Source of the DNA: Clavaria fumosa | Lineage: Eukaryota; Basidiomycota; Agaricomycetes; Agaricales; Clavariaceae | Direction: 5' to 3' | DNA: 64,000 nt | Assembly: GCA_951802425.1 (NCBI GenBank) | Contig: OX637798.1 | Coordinates: 1,240,001-1,304,000, forward strand | Part shown: piece by piece, positions 1 to 9,918 of the stretch | How positions within the stretch are numbered: position 1 is the first letter of the stretch | How the letters are laid out: each line of letters opens with the position of its first letter | Notes under the pieces: generated by a model | What the model was told of the DNA's origin: nothing | The model's database searches: none | Seen by the model: only the letters and a program-made list of their open reading frames with translations | Position numbers and translations under genes: made by a program

Positions 1-1
1 C

Positions 2-241
2 ACCCACACCTGCCTCGTCAATGCCGAGACCAACATTGCCGCTGCCCATGCCAGTGTCACTGCTCCCTCCACAGGTCGAGCCACCCGAGGCACTTCCACT
101 GCACCCAGCCAGTTCACCAAGTGCGACAAGTGCCACGCCCACAGTCATACAGCATCCGATTGCCACACCGCCATCCGATGCCACATTGCACAGAAAAAGA
201 AGCAACGGGCTCAGCGCCCCTTCAAAGCACCTCCCCCAGCC
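2..241 (+). pseudogene. retrotransposon gag fragment with CCHC zinc knuckle
   Basis: Read from base 2, this stretch is open and encodes the end of a Copia-type gag. It carries one zinc knuckle, CDKCHAHSHTASDC (C-x2-C-x4-H-x4-C), followed by a basic tail rich in K, R, Q and P. Such knuckles bind the element's RNA inside the particle. The reading frame enters from outside the window and runs straight into an LTR-like piece at about 242, so the gene is broken on its right side. It is different from the gag of the two Copia families farther right. Another frame gives an apparent 78-residue ORF (21-257), but it has no motif and is a shadow. Confidence 0.7.
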
Positions 242-334
242 TGTCAAGCAGACCTGAGTAGATGGGAGGACAGGGCTCCTAGAGCCTCACTGGAATCTAG
301 AGTCCAGTACAAGGCACTATATTAGTAAAAGTAC
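242..334 (-). repeat. truncated LTR piece related to Copia family B
   Basis: The sequence starts TGTCAAGCAGACC and follows the LTR of Copia element B (10769-11074 and 16052-16357) with scattered differences for about 93 bases. It shares the blocks CAGGGCTCCTAGAGCCTCAC and TTAGTAAAAGTACATA, and then diverges. It is a diverged LTR fragment in the same orientation as B. It ends the gag fragment to its left. From 335 to 586 I see no gene or clear repeat. Confidence 0.65.
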
Positions 335-586
335 ATACAGTCATCCACCGCTCCTTGGGACAAGCAATTTTTGGTGCAGATTTTACTCAATATTTGAGAC
401 TTCCACACAAAGTCTGGCATTTGGGCCCTATTCTACCTACTAAGGGCTAGAAGATAACATAATTTGAGACATAATCACATGTAAATTGCGTGATATTGAA
501 GCAGATCAGTGTGAAAAGTCCTTATCACCACAAATACTACTCCTTGGGACACGTCACATCACGCTGCTTGCCGAGTTGCCGGTCCA

Positions 587-1708
587 TCAATCATCATCAC
601 CGTCTGCCCCTTCATCCGATGTCTCCTCATTCTCGTTGGTGTCCTCGGCCACAAGCTTTGGTCGGCATGGGGCCTTTTCCAACCCACCAAAGTCTTTGAG
701 TGCTGGTTTCTTCCATCCCAGCCTCCTCCCTTCGGCTCTGGCAGCCTCCCGTTCGTTCACCCACTCTCCAACTGCAACGGCACACCGCTCCTTCACAGCC
801 TGGTTCCTTGCTTTGCGTGCGTTCTCTTCCTGCTTCCACTCTGCTAAAAGTTCACCATATCTCTCTCTGCGCTCTCTCCTAGCTGCTCTCTCCTCCCCTT
901 CTTTCTTTTGCACTTCCTCAAGCTGAACAACCTTGTCAAAGAACTCGTCTCCATCCAAGAGGTGCGGCATCCCATTGCCCATGATCTGTTTTGATTTCTT
1001 TCTCTTTTTGACATTCTCTTGTTCTTGCAGTTGCCTCTGAGCACGGTCCACATAGATCGCATGCAAGATCGTCGATGCCTGCATCTCCAACAATCGTTCC
1101 CTCTGCGCTGCTTCCCGTCCTTCGGCTTCTCGCAAAGCATTTTGCAGCAACATGGACTGGTAAGTCGTTGGTTTCTCATCCAATAGAGACTGATGACGGT
1201 TACGATCCACAGGGGATATGGCTCCTGGCTTGAAGATGGGCGGCTTTGATGTCGAGGTGATTGGCGATGGTGATACGATGAAGGATGCTGATGTTGAGGC
1301 AAGCGCATCCAATGCGGTCAAGGCAGGATCAATCTGAGGTATGGGACCTTGTTCTTCAGTATCTTCATTTGCTGAGACTGTTCGCATACTCTCTCGCCGC
1401 ACAATTTCCCTGCGTATCACATTTGCCATGGCCCGAATGGGACTTGATTGCATCACTGGCAAAGATCCATGGGTTGAGGACTCGATACTCGGTGCCATGG
1501 CTTCGTCTGTCACAATATCCGGATTGTATGGAACAAGACCTGTTTTCCGAAATGCAGTCTTGATATTTTTTTAACAGTAAGTGTTCTTCTGTGCGCTTCA
1601 GCATAAACTGACAGAAAATTGGTTTTGTCAACTTTTCTTCCATGCTGTCGCTCGTATGCGTCGCGTGCTTCCCACCATCGCCTCTTCAGCACACCAAAGT
1701 AGCGCTCC
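587..1708 (-). pseudogene. pogo/Fot1-like DDE transposase, C-terminal relic (frameshifted)
   Basis: The minus strand encodes the last part of a Tc1/mariner-superfamily (pogo/Fot1, CENP-B-like) transposase. The segment beside 1708 contains GVLKRRWWEARDAYERQ and, in another frame, AFRKTGLVPYNPDI, which is the conserved block closing the pogo DDE domain. A long charged, coiled-coil-like tail rich in E, R, K and A follows (residues about 130-300 of the 587-1513 frame). The two halves lie in different frames. The shift sits at a run of seven T (plus strand 1566-1572), so the gene is dead. The N-terminal DNA-binding domain and the catalytic D, D residues are absent because a Copia slice replaces everything beyond 1708. 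I see no terminal inverted repeat. Confidence 0.75.
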
Positions 1709-2513
1709 ACAGACCCATCTGCATTTCTCTTGACCTTGAACACCCATCGGCTGCCTATAGCCTTTTGCCCTGGGGGCAGCTTAACAAGCTCAAAGGACCC
1801 ATTGTCCACCAAGGCCTGGATTTCATCTACAGCAGCCTTGTGCCACAGATTTCTCTCCTCTGCAGTTCTCTGCATAGCCTCATGGTAAGAACTAGGCTCT
1901 CCATCATGTGAAGCAGTTTTGAATGCATGCTCAACAGACTGGAGTGCAAACTCCCAAGCCTGATCCATGGTAAGGAAATCATGTGTCTGATCATGCATAA
2001 GATACTGGAGACCAGTCATGACCAGATCAGCATGCTCCTGTTCAGAGACCATGGGAGCAGTGAGCAGAAGCTCATCATCACTGCTAGCAGGAGAAGGAGA
2101 AGGTAGCTGAGGAGGAGGAGTGGGAGACTTCTGATGACCATGGAGGACATTCTCATTGAGGGAGCCCTTAGGACGAGCCATTCTGGGTGGATTCAAGCAT
2201 CTTGAGGGTGCAGGAGCTAGGGCAGGAGCTGGCTCAATAGGCACAGTAGCAGATCCATCATTTTGAGCAGCCATGGGCACTGGTGGAGGTGGTACATTAT
2301 AGTCCTGCTCATCCTCATCACCCCCTTGATGGAGCACCACCACAGACTTAGGAGAGGGTGGGCCAACCACAGGAGGGAGGGAATCAGAGGCAAGCTGAAT
2401 AGGACCAGAGTAAGTGCCAGGGAAACATCGTTCATCAAAGGCTGCATGGCTACTGATGATAATCTGCTTGCTGACAGGATCCCAGAACTTCCATGCTTTG
2501 ACACCTTCAGGGT
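1709..2513 (-). mobile_element. internal slice of Copia family A (copy A3)
   Basis: This stretch matches family A from the end of integrase (block PEGVKAWKFWDPVSKQ) to the start of reverse transcriptase (GSRWVFKVKRNADGSVERY). It corresponds to about 7724-8535 of copy A1, in reverse orientation. It has no LTRs and no target duplication, and both ends are abrupt: pogo relic on one side, Gypsy integrase on the other. It differs from A1 and A2 at several residues (for example DYNVPPP, NDGSATVP and APSRCL), so it is an older copy. It remains open and is fused in frame to the pogo relic, giving an apparent 344-residue chimeric ORF (1510-2544) that is unlikely to be a gene. Confidence 0.85.
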
Positions 2514-3223
2514 GGCTGAGCATGGCGGAATTTGCGCTAAACAACCGGGAACATTCTGCGACTGGCTACATGCCCTTCTTCTTGGATTACGGTCAACACC
2601 CTTGGAATGGAAGTGTCCATCCCCGGACGGAGGTGAACCCCGCTGCTGACGAATGGATGGCGAAGTTGGAGGAGTCGTGATGTGCTGCCAAAGAGGCTAT
2701 GGAGAAAGCCATGCTGGCAATGAAGAAAAGCTATGACAGTGGAAAATGACCCAGTCGCGAGTATGGGAAGGGAGATTTGGTTTGGCTCGACATGCGAAAC
2801 TTGAAAATGGACCGCCCAAATAAGAAACTTGACAATAAATGGGCTGGACCTTTTACCATCATCGAGAAAGTAGGACCAGCAGGGTATCGCCTCAAGCTAC
2901 CTCCTGCTTGGCGCATTCACGATGTATTCAACGAGCTTCTCCTAACCCCGTTTGTCCCCCCTTCTTTCGCCTCCCAGGCCCGACCCCCCCTGCCTCCTCC
3001 AACCATCAATGATGACCATTTGGAGTACGACATTGAAGAGATCCTGGATGTAAAGAAAGTAGGATGGGGAGTGAAATACCTGGTAAAGTGGCTAGGCTAC
3101 CCCGTCAAAGAAAACACCTGGGAACCCCACCAAAACCTCACTAACGTCATGATTCTCCTCTGCGACTTCTTCCTCAAACACCTGGACAAGGCGCAACTGG
3201 CCGGTCGAGACACCCAGCCTTGA
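2514..3223 (+). pseudogene. Ty3/Gypsy chromovirus integrase C-terminus with chromodomain (two stops)
   Basis: The plus strand encodes the end of a chromovirus polyprotein. It starts inside the integrase core (WLSMAEFALNNREHSATGY), continues through the GPF/Y-type module (DNKWAGPFTIIEKVGPAGYRL) and ends with a chromodomain at about 3027-3165, containing YDIEEILD and KYLVKWLGY and followed by NTWEPHQNL. The chromodomain's aromatic residues (Y, W, W) are present; such domains guide integration toward methylated histone H3. Two in-frame TGA codons (2678-2680 and 2747-2749) break the frame, both at positions where CGA would fit. The stop after the chromodomain is followed by a purine run and an LTR. 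The protease, reverse transcriptase and RNase H parts are missing. Confidence 0.9.
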
Positions 3224-3234
3224 GGAGGGGGCCA

Positions 3235-3695
3235 TGTCAGGATCGCTTATGTAAGCCACTGTCACTGAACCCACAACACGCTAGGAACTAGTTACAAGGA
3301 CCGAGTATGGGATCACATGACCCCCGCGACCATGCTCCGGCGCCTACGAGCTTCCGACAAGCGCCGCCACGTGCCCACGCCCATGTTCCTCAACCTTTTC
3401 CCACGCTTTGCAATTCGTGATGGAGGCGGATCAGCAATAATCGCTCTGACAGCTCCCATCAAGCAATCTACCCTAATCGGGACTAATCCAGGCCCCTCCA
3501 CAGCCAGCCAAGCCCATGCTAAGCATTTCTCTTGTCATCCTCCCCTTATCTGTACCTCGCCGCTACCTTCCCTATTTGGCATCCCCTTTTCCCTATACTG
3601 CCTCCCCTATCCCGCGTGACTCAGTGTGCGTAGCCTTGTTCCCCATTTTGTGACTCATCCCCTACACAGCCCCTTCCCCTAGTATATATAGTACC
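3235..3695 (+). mobile_element. 3' LTR of the Gypsy chromovirus, interrupted by Copia A2
   Basis: Directly after the purine tract GAGGAGGGGGCCA the sequence starts TGTCAGGATCGC, a normal LTR start. The LTR runs about 460 bases to a TATA-type promoter box (AGTATATATAG at 3681-3691). There it is cut by the Copia A2 element, which duplicated GTACC (3691-3695 and 21162-21166). The remainder of this LTR should continue at 21167, but its true end could not be identified. Confidence 0.75.
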
Positions 3696-3979
3696 TGAGA
3701 AGGCCAGATAGGCCAAAACCTCGAGATGGTGCCCAGGGAGGGTCACCAGAAGCTAACAAAGTGTTAGCTGGGCCAGAGGCACTCAGTAAGAGATATATTC
3801 AAGGCATAGGAATGTACAAAACATGACATACCTGGGCCAGAGGCACTCAGTAAGAGATAACTCTACTGATTGCCTCTGACACAGGTCTTCAGCCGCTTTT
3901 TGGCCAAATAGAGGTAAACAACATCCAGAATAGGTATCTATTATGTAAACAGAGTTCCTCATCATCACAGAACTCAACA
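3696..3979 (-). repeat. 3' LTR of Copia A2
   Basis: This 284-bp LTR is in reverse orientation: it begins TGAGAAGGCC on the plus strand and ends CTCAACA. It matches 20878-21161 by eye over its whole length. The next bases (ACCCCCTTGATGAGG) are the reversed polypurine tract and the end of the polyprotein gene. Confidence 0.93.
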
Positions 3980-4139
3980 CACCCCCTTGATGAGGCAACT
4001 CTCTCATCTTTTCAATCCAAGCATCTCCAGCATCTCCATGACCTTGACTCTGCCAAGAGCCTTGGTCAAGATGTCTGCTGCCATAGCTGCAGTCCCAACA
4101 TGTTTCAGAGATATGGCTCCCTTATCAACCTCATCTCTG
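3980..4139 (-). pseudogene. Copia A2 polyprotein, C-terminal end
   Basis: Read on the minus strand, this encodes the last part of the family A polyprotein: the RNase H tail with HVGTAAMAADILTKALGR, then MEMLEMLGLKR and a stop. It stops at 4139, where A1 begins. The adjoining A2 sequence resumes at 10213. The CTCTG at 4135-4139 is one copy of the target duplication made by A1. Confidence 0.93.
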
Positions 4140-4423
4140 TGTTGAGTTCTGTGATGATGAGGAACTCTGTTTACATAATAGATACCTATTCTGGATGTTG
4201 TTTACCTCTATTTGGCCAAAAAGCGGCTGAAGACCTGTGTCAGAGGCAATCAGTAGAGTTATCTCTTACTGAGTGCCTCTGGCCCAGGTATGTCATGTTT
4301 TGTACATTCCTATGCCTTGAATACATCTCTTACTGAGTGCCTCTGGCCCAGCTAACACTTTGTTAGCTTCTGGTGACCCTCCCTGGGCACCATCTCGAGG
4401 TTTTGGCCTATCTGGCCTTCTCA
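4140..4423 (+). repeat. 5' LTR of Copia A1
   Basis: This LTR begins TGTTGAGTTCTG and ends GGCCTTCTCA. It contains a 27-bp direct repeat (4261-4287 and 4325-4351) that includes CTGAGTGCCTCTGGCCCAG, spaced by 64 bases. The same pair occurs in every family A LTR here. Confidence 0.96.
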
Positions 4424-4442
4424 GATTATGAGACCTGGCTTC
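4424..4442 (+). other. primer-binding site of Copia A1 (half-tRNA-Met type)
   Basis: The bases after the LTR, GATTATGAGACCTGGCTTC, are complementary to GAAGCCAGGTCTCATAATC. The core GTCTCATAATC matches the anticodon loop and stem of elongator tRNA-Met (anticodon CAT). This suggests priming by a tRNA cut in the anticodon stem, as described for Drosophila copia, rather than by a tRNA 3' end. Family B has the same core at the same place. Confidence 0.7.
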
Positions 4443-5575
4443 TAGGCCACTCTGATCGATTATCTGACCTCACCAATCGGTTCTGCACCCTCAAAAACCC
4501 CATATTCACCCACCTGGACCTCTTGGATCACTTTAGATCACTTGGATCAACCACTTTTCGGTGTAGGGGTACTTTTTGGTGCGATATCTCGACTTCTACG
4601 AAGTAAACCCCACTACTATTTGTATTCGCCGCACTCGCCTTGTCTGGGAAAACAATTCCGCTCCCTTCGACATCTCGATCCGACCAGCCGTTCGCGCTCT
4701 ACATCGATTTTTGCGATTTCGACAAAATCCCTTATATCCAACTATCCACTGCGCTGCTGCAGACGTTTCCCGCAGCAATCTGGTGCGCCTCGACGAGCTC
4801 CTTCAGCTCATATTATTCCTGAATTCATCCGACCTACCGTTCCGGAGTTATTCGCTTTTTTCGACTTTCCAACCTCTATTTTGGACCCCTCAGCATTTTG
4901 AGCATATCTTGCTCATTTCCCATCGCCATCGGTTCGCCTAGGGCTCATTCTCTTCGCAAGAAGCTGTTCTACCACGCCACACCTTTTATAAGGTTATCGC
5001 GTCCCCTTCGACCGCTATCGTGCGCGCAAGAATCGCCTCATCGACCGAATTTCTGGTCTACCTTCCTGGTACCTGGACGGTGAAGACGATCCGTATCGCA
5101 TGCGCAAAATTCACCCCATCGACCGCCTCTCTCTGCTGGTCTTTCAACTCTGCTTCTGGGTAACACCCAATTCATCCTTCCGTCATCTTCTGTTGGGTTT
5201 AACTGTTAGTACAGTTGGACATTGGTCTACTGAAGAGTGACTAGAACAAGGTGACGTACAGTGAAGTGCTACCTCCCCGGGCCTCGTTTTGAGTGTTACC
5301 CCGGTTGCCTTTGCACCTCTCTCTGTACGCAGTGTGTAGGGAGATTGGGCTGGCGGGTTTACAGTTGCCTCCCCTTCCATTTGGAAGTTGCTCCACTATC
5401 AACTACCACTGCTAACACCGATTTCGTCAATCTGAGAGTGGACTGGTGTTTGATTAGAAACCAGGCCTGACGTTCGACCTTGTAGTACCAGGAACCTGTC
5501 CACGTGCTCCCATACCCACATATTTCGCTTTTTTCACCCATTTTTCATTTCCTACCACCATCTATCACAACCATC
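4443..5575 (+). other. long untranslated leader of Copia A1
   Basis: About 1.13 kb lies between the primer-binding site and the polyprotein start. It holds many short ORFs in all frames and none shows a domain. The same leader, with a few base changes, is present in A2 at 19726-20858 (reverse strand). It probably carries packaging and dimerisation signals, but no motif can be named. Confidence 0.7.
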
Positions 5576-8500
5576 ATGTCTTCTGACAACAAAAACACCT
5601 TCCCCTGTCTTAACAACACCAACTGGGGACAATGGGCTGACAATATGGAAGCCTATCTCAGCACCAAGGAACTGTGGGAGTATGTGGATGGCTCTTGTGT
5701 GCAACCAAGCCTTGTGGACCCTACCACACCCTCTTTAGAGGAGAAGAAGGAGCTGAGTGATTGGAGAAGGAAGTCTGCTAGGGCTTCTGGGGAGATCTGG
5801 CTCGGTTTAGAGGATAGTCAGAAGGTCCATGTTAAGGATCTCAAGGGTGACCCTGTTGCCATGTGGAAAAAGCTAGAGTCTGTGCACCTCCAAAAACATC
5901 CTGGAGCCCGTTTCAATGCCTATGATGCCCTCTTCAACATCAGAAAAGAAGAGAATGAGAGTTTACCTTCTCTCATGGCTAGGGCAGATAAGGCACTCCA
6001 GGATGTTAAGGCACTTAGACCTTCCACATTCACCCTTGCAGACTTGGACCAGGAGCTGCTCTGTATGACTCTCATCAGAGCTTTGCCTGCAGAGTACAAC
6101 AACTTTGCATCATCCTTGCTTCTTATTGACTCCCTGGACCTTGCCAAGCTCCAGTCTGCCTTTCAAAATGAAGAGAGCCAACGTCTTGCCCGTGGCCTTG
6201 CCAATCCTGCCCTTGCCATGCCTGCCTCTGCTTTGCAGAAACCAGCTTCCCACCTGTCCTGCCTCTTCTGTGGCATTCCTGGCCATGCTGAGGACAACTG
6301 CTTCAGAAAGCAATCTGCTTCTGTGCAGGCCAAACAGGAGGTTGCAGAGAGGAGGAAAAAGGGCAAGAAGGACAGACCCAGGCAGCAAATTGCCAGAGAA
6401 GCAACTCAGGACACTCCTGTACAACAAGGCAATTCTGCCTGTGTTGAGTTTGCTGGCCATGCAAGTGCTCTCACTTCCTCTAATCATGCTCTTTGGCTGA
6501 AATCTCCTGCTTGCAATCAATGGAATACTGACACAGGTGCCACATCACACATGACCCCCCATCATCATTGGTTTCGTTCATACATCCCACATGTGGTTGC
6601 AATTCAACTTGCTGACCACTCTATTGTCTACTCTGCAGGCTTGGGATCAGTTGAATTCCAGCCTGTTGTGAATGGGATAAAGATGTGCCCTGTTGTGTTC
6701 CATGATTGTTTGCATGTACCAGACTTGGGCAGCAATTTGCTGTCTCTGTTCCACCTTACTAGATCAAAGGGATACTCTGTGTCCATAGAGAAAAATCTAG
6801 TCTCTTTCTTTCATGGTGGTCAGATGGCTTTTACAGCCACAGTCAACATGCATAATGTTGGGTACCTTGATGGTCATGCCATAGTGCCCAACCAAGTAGA
6901 AAGTGCCAAGGCTGCCAGCACCTGTCCCATGGACCTCTCTCTGTGGCATCAGCGATGTTCTCATCTTAACATTGCTGACCTCAAGCTTATGCACCTCCAC
7001 AAGATTGTCTCAGGGATGACTATCCACTCTCAGAGCGCCCCTGACCCAATCTGTGAGCCTTGCATCCTTGGGAAGCAACATCGTCATGACATTCCCAAGA
7101 CTGCCACATCCAGGCAGTCCAGGCTTCTTGGACTTGTTCACTCTGATGTGAAGGGCCCTCTTCCTGTAGCTAGCAGGGAGGGGTATCGCTATTGGCAGAC
7201 CTTCATTGATGACAAGTCCAGATACCTGATTGTTGCTTTCCTGAGGCGCAAAAGTGAGGCTCTCAATGCCTTCAAGCAGTACAAGGCATTGGTGGAGAAC
7301 CAGCTTGATTGCCACATCAAGATGTCCAGGGATGACAAAGGAGGGGAGTATATCTCCAAGGAGTTCAATGAGTTTTGTGCAGACCATGGTATTGTGCGTC
7401 AGCACACTGAGCCTAATGAGCCTCACCAGAATGGAGTTGCAGAGCGGTCAAATAGAGACATTGCTGCCTCCACCACTGCACTCCTGGTTCAGGCCAAACT
7501 CCCTCCCTCCTTCTGGCCCCTTGCTGTTGCAGCCTATGTGCACACCAGGAACAGGACTCCATCTGCTGCCCTTCAGGGGGACACCCCTTACCATATTTGG
7601 ACAGGGAAGAAGCCAGACATATCGCATTTCAGAATCTTTGGTTGCCTGGCCTATGTGCTGGTGCACAAAGAAAAGAGGAAAGCTTTGCAACCTCACTCCA
7701 AGAAATGCATCTTTGTTGGCTACCCTGAAGGTGTCAAAGCATGGAAGTTCTGGGATCCTGTCAGCAAGCAGATTATCATCAGTAGCCATGCAGCCTTTGA
7801 TGAACGAGGTTTCCCTGGCACTTACTCTGGTCCCATTCAGCTTGCCTCTGATTCCCTCCCTCCTGTGGTTGGCCCACCCTCTCCTAAGTCTGTGGTGGTG
7901 CTCCATCAAGGGGGTGATGAGGATGAGCAGGACTATGATGTACCACCTCCACCAGTGCCCATGGCTGCTCACAATGATGATTCTGCTACTGTGCCTATTG
8001 AACCACCTCCTGCCCTAGTTCCTGCACCCTCAAGACGCTTGAATCCACCCAGAATGGCTCGTCCTAAGGGCTCCCTCAATGAGAATGTCCTCCATGGTCA
8101 TCAGAAGTCTCCCACTCCTCCTCCTCAGCTACCTTCTCCTTCTCCTGCTAGCAGTGATGATGAGCTCCTACTCACTGCTCCCATGGTCTCTGAACAGGAG
8201 CATGCTGATCTGGTCATGACTGGTCTCCAGTATCTTATGCATGATCAGACACATGATTTCCTTACCATGGATCAGGCTTGGGATTTTGCACTCCAGTCTG
8301 TTGAGCATGCATTCAAAACTGCTTCACATGATGGAGAGCCTAGTTCTTACCATGAGGCTATGCAGAGAACTGCAGAGGAGAGAAATCTGTGGCACAAGGC
8401 TGCTGTAGATGAAATCCAGGCCTTGGTGGACAATGGGACCTTTGAGCTTGTTAAGCTGCCCCCAGGGCAAAAGGCTATAGGCAGCCGATGGGTGTTCAAG

Positions 8501-9904
8501 GTCAAGAGAAATGCAGATGGGTCTGTGGAGCGCTACAAAGGTCGTGTAGTTGCCAAGGGCTTCTCTCAGCGCCCAGGCTTCGATTTCACTGAAACCTTTG
8601 CTCCCACTCCCAAATGGGCTGCTCTCAGAGCCATTCTGGCACTGGCTGCTTTTGAGGACCTCCACCTTGAGAGTGTTGATATCTCCTCTGCATTCTTGAA
8701 TGGAGATCTCAAGGAGGATGTCTTCATGCATCAGCCAGAGGGCTTTGTGGAGAAGGGCAAAGACTGGGTGTGGCATCTCAAGAAGTCTATCTATGGCTTA
8801 AAGCAGGCTGGGAGATGCTGGCACCAAAAGCTCAATCAGGTCCTTGAGAGCATGGGCTTCAAGAGGATCACTTGTGAGCACAGCATCTGGGTGTACCAGC
8901 AGGGAGATGCAAGGGTCATTGTCCCAGTCTTTATAGATGACATGACCATTGCTGCTAAGTCTATGGAGACCATTGAGGAGATTAAGTCTGGTCTTAGGAA
9001 GCACTTCAAGCTTCGAGATCTAGGACCTACCTCATGGCTGCTGGGTGTGGAAATATCCAGAGACCGCCCCAAGCACTCCATTACACTCTCCCAAAACCAA
9101 TACATCCATACCCTGCTTGAACGCTTTGGACTGTCTGAGTGCACACCTGTCTCAACTCCCCTAGACCCTGGGACCAAGCTCAGTGCCTCTATGTCACCCA
9201 CCACACCTGAGGAGACTGAGGAGATGTGCTCTGTGCCATACCTGCAGGCTGTGGGCTCCCTCATGTACCTGGCTGTTGCCACTCGTCCAGATATTGCCTA
9301 TGCAGTGGGTGTTCTTGCAAGGTTTAGTAAGAACCCTGGTCTGGCTCATTGGAAGGCAGTGAAGCACCTGTTTCGCTACCTGAAAGGGACTATGGATCTG
9401 AAGCTTACCTATGCACCAGATCCTAGTTCACCTGAGCTGTTCACTACATTCAGTGATGCAGACCATGCAGGCAATCCTGACAATGGCAGGTCTACTGGGG
9501 GCTATGTGGTGAAGATGGGCACTGGAGCTATCAGCTGGTCCAGCAGACTACAGGGGATTGTTGCACTCTCTACCACAGAGGCAGAATATGTTGCTGCCAC
9601 ATCTGCTGGTCAAGAGATCCTCTGGTTGCGCAACCTGTTCCAGGAGATGGGATACCCTGTCTCAGGCTCATCCACCCTGTTGCTTGATAGTGCATCTGCC
9701 CTTGCTGTTGCTAAGAATCCTGAACATCATGGCAGGATGAAGCACCTGGATTTGCGCTTTTATTGGCTCAGAGATGAGGTTGATAAGGGAGCCATATCTC
9801 TGAAACATGTTGGGACTGCAGCTATGGCAGCAGACATCTTGACCAAGGCTCTTGGCAGAGTCAAGGTCATGGAGATGCTGGAGATGCTTGGATTGAAAAG
9901 ATGA
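5576..9904 (+). CDS. Copia gag-pol polyprotein (family A, copy A1)
   Basis: One ORF of 1442 residues encodes gag and pol in Copia order. Gag carries a zinc knuckle (CLFCGIPGHAEDNC, residues about 229-242). The protease active site is DTGATSHMT (about 318). Integrase follows with its HHCC motif (H..CSHLN, CEPC) and DDE core (GYRYWQTFIDDKSR, DDKGGEY). Reverse transcriptase has the catalytic VFIDDM in place of the common YVDD (about 1118). RNase H ends the protein (TFSDADHAGN, TEAEYVAATSAGQE). I chose ATG 5576 (ATCATGTCTTCT) over the upstream in-frame ATG 5504 because A2 has the same layout and the residues before it (FSPIFHFL) look like leader. No frameshift separates gag from pol. Confidence 0.95.
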   Translation: MSSDNKNTFPCLNNTNWGQWADNMEAYLSTKELWEYVDGSCVQPSLVDPTTPSLEEKKELSDWRRKSARASGEIWLGLEDSQKVHVKDLKGDPVAMWKKLESVHLQKHPGARFNAYDALFNIRKEENESLPSLMARADKALQDVKALRPSTFTLADLDQELLCMTLIRALPAEYNNFASSLLLIDSLDLAKLQSAFQNEESQRLARGLANPALAMPASALQKPASHLSCLFCGIPGHAEDNCFRKQSASVQAKQEVAERRKKGKKDRPRQQIAREATQDTPVQQGNSACVEFAGHASALTSSNHALWLKSPACNQWNTDTGATSHMTPHHHWFRSYIPHVVAIQLADHSIVYSAGLGSVEFQPVVNGIKMCPVVFHDCLHVPDLGSNLLSLFHLTRSKGYSVSIEKNLVSFFHGGQMAFTATVNMHNVGYLDGHAIVPNQVESAKAASTCPMDLSLWHQRCSHLNIADLKLMHLHKIVSGMTIHSQSAPDPICEPCILGKQHRHDIPKTATSRQSRLLGLVHSDVKGPLPVASREGYRYWQTFIDDKSRYLIVAFLRRKSEALNAFKQYKALVENQLDCHIKMSRDDKGGEYISKEFNEFCADHGIVRQHTEPNEPHQNGVAERSNRDIAASTTALLVQAKLPPSFWPLAVAAYVHTRNRTPSAALQGDTPYHIWTGKKPDISHFRIFGCLAYVLVHKEKRKALQPHSKKCIFVGYPEGVKAWKFWDPVSKQIIISSHAAFDERGFPGTYSGPIQLASDSLPPVVGPPSPKSVVVLHQGGDEDEQDYDVPPPPVPMAAHNDDSATVPIEPPPALVPAPSRRLNPPRMARPKGSLNENVLHGHQKSPTPPPQLPSPSPASSDDELLLTAPMVSEQEHADLVMTGLQYLMHDQTHDFLTMDQAWDFALQSVEHAFKTASHDGEPSSYHEAMQRTAEERNLWHKAAVDEIQALVDNGTFELVKLPPGQKAIGSRWVFKVKRNADGSVERYKGRVVAKGFSQRPGFDFTETFAPTPKWAALRAILALAAFEDLHLESVDISSAFLNGDLKEDVFMHQPEGFVEKGKDWVWHLKKSIYGLKQAGRCWHQKLNQVLESMGFKRITCEHSIWVYQQGDARVIVPVFIDDMTIAAKSMETIEEIKSGLRKHFKLRDLGPTSWLLGVEISRDRPKHSITLSQNQYIHTLLERFGLSECTPVSTPLDPGTKLSASMSPTTPEETEEMCSVPYLQAVGSLMYLAVATRPDIAYAVGVLARFSKNPGLAHWKAVKHLFRYLKGTMDLKLTYAPDPSSPELFTTFSDADHAGNPDNGRSTGGYVVKMGTGAISWSSRLQGIVALSTTEAEYVAATSAGQEILWLRNLFQEMGYPVSGSSTLLLDSASALAVAKNPEHHGRMKHLDLRFYWLRDEVDKGAISLKHVGTAAMAADILTKALGRVKVMEMLEMLGLKR

Positions 9905-9918
9905 GAGAGTTGCCTCAT

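Noticed and set aside
1510..2544. 344-residue ORF that could be called a gene
   Set aside because: It is a fusion of a Copia slice and a frameshifted pogo relic; neither end has a start context and both halves are transposon debris.
4443..5575. ORFs of 60 to 121 residues in the Copia leader (and their copies at 20218-20759) as genes
   Set aside because: They overlap each other in several frames, have no domain, and lie in the untranslated leader.
9306..9584. The segment missing from A2 as a retained intron in A1
   Set aside because: The junction left in A2 fits a GCAG microhomology deletion. GT..AG ends would leave a different junction, and the segment encodes essential RNase H residues.
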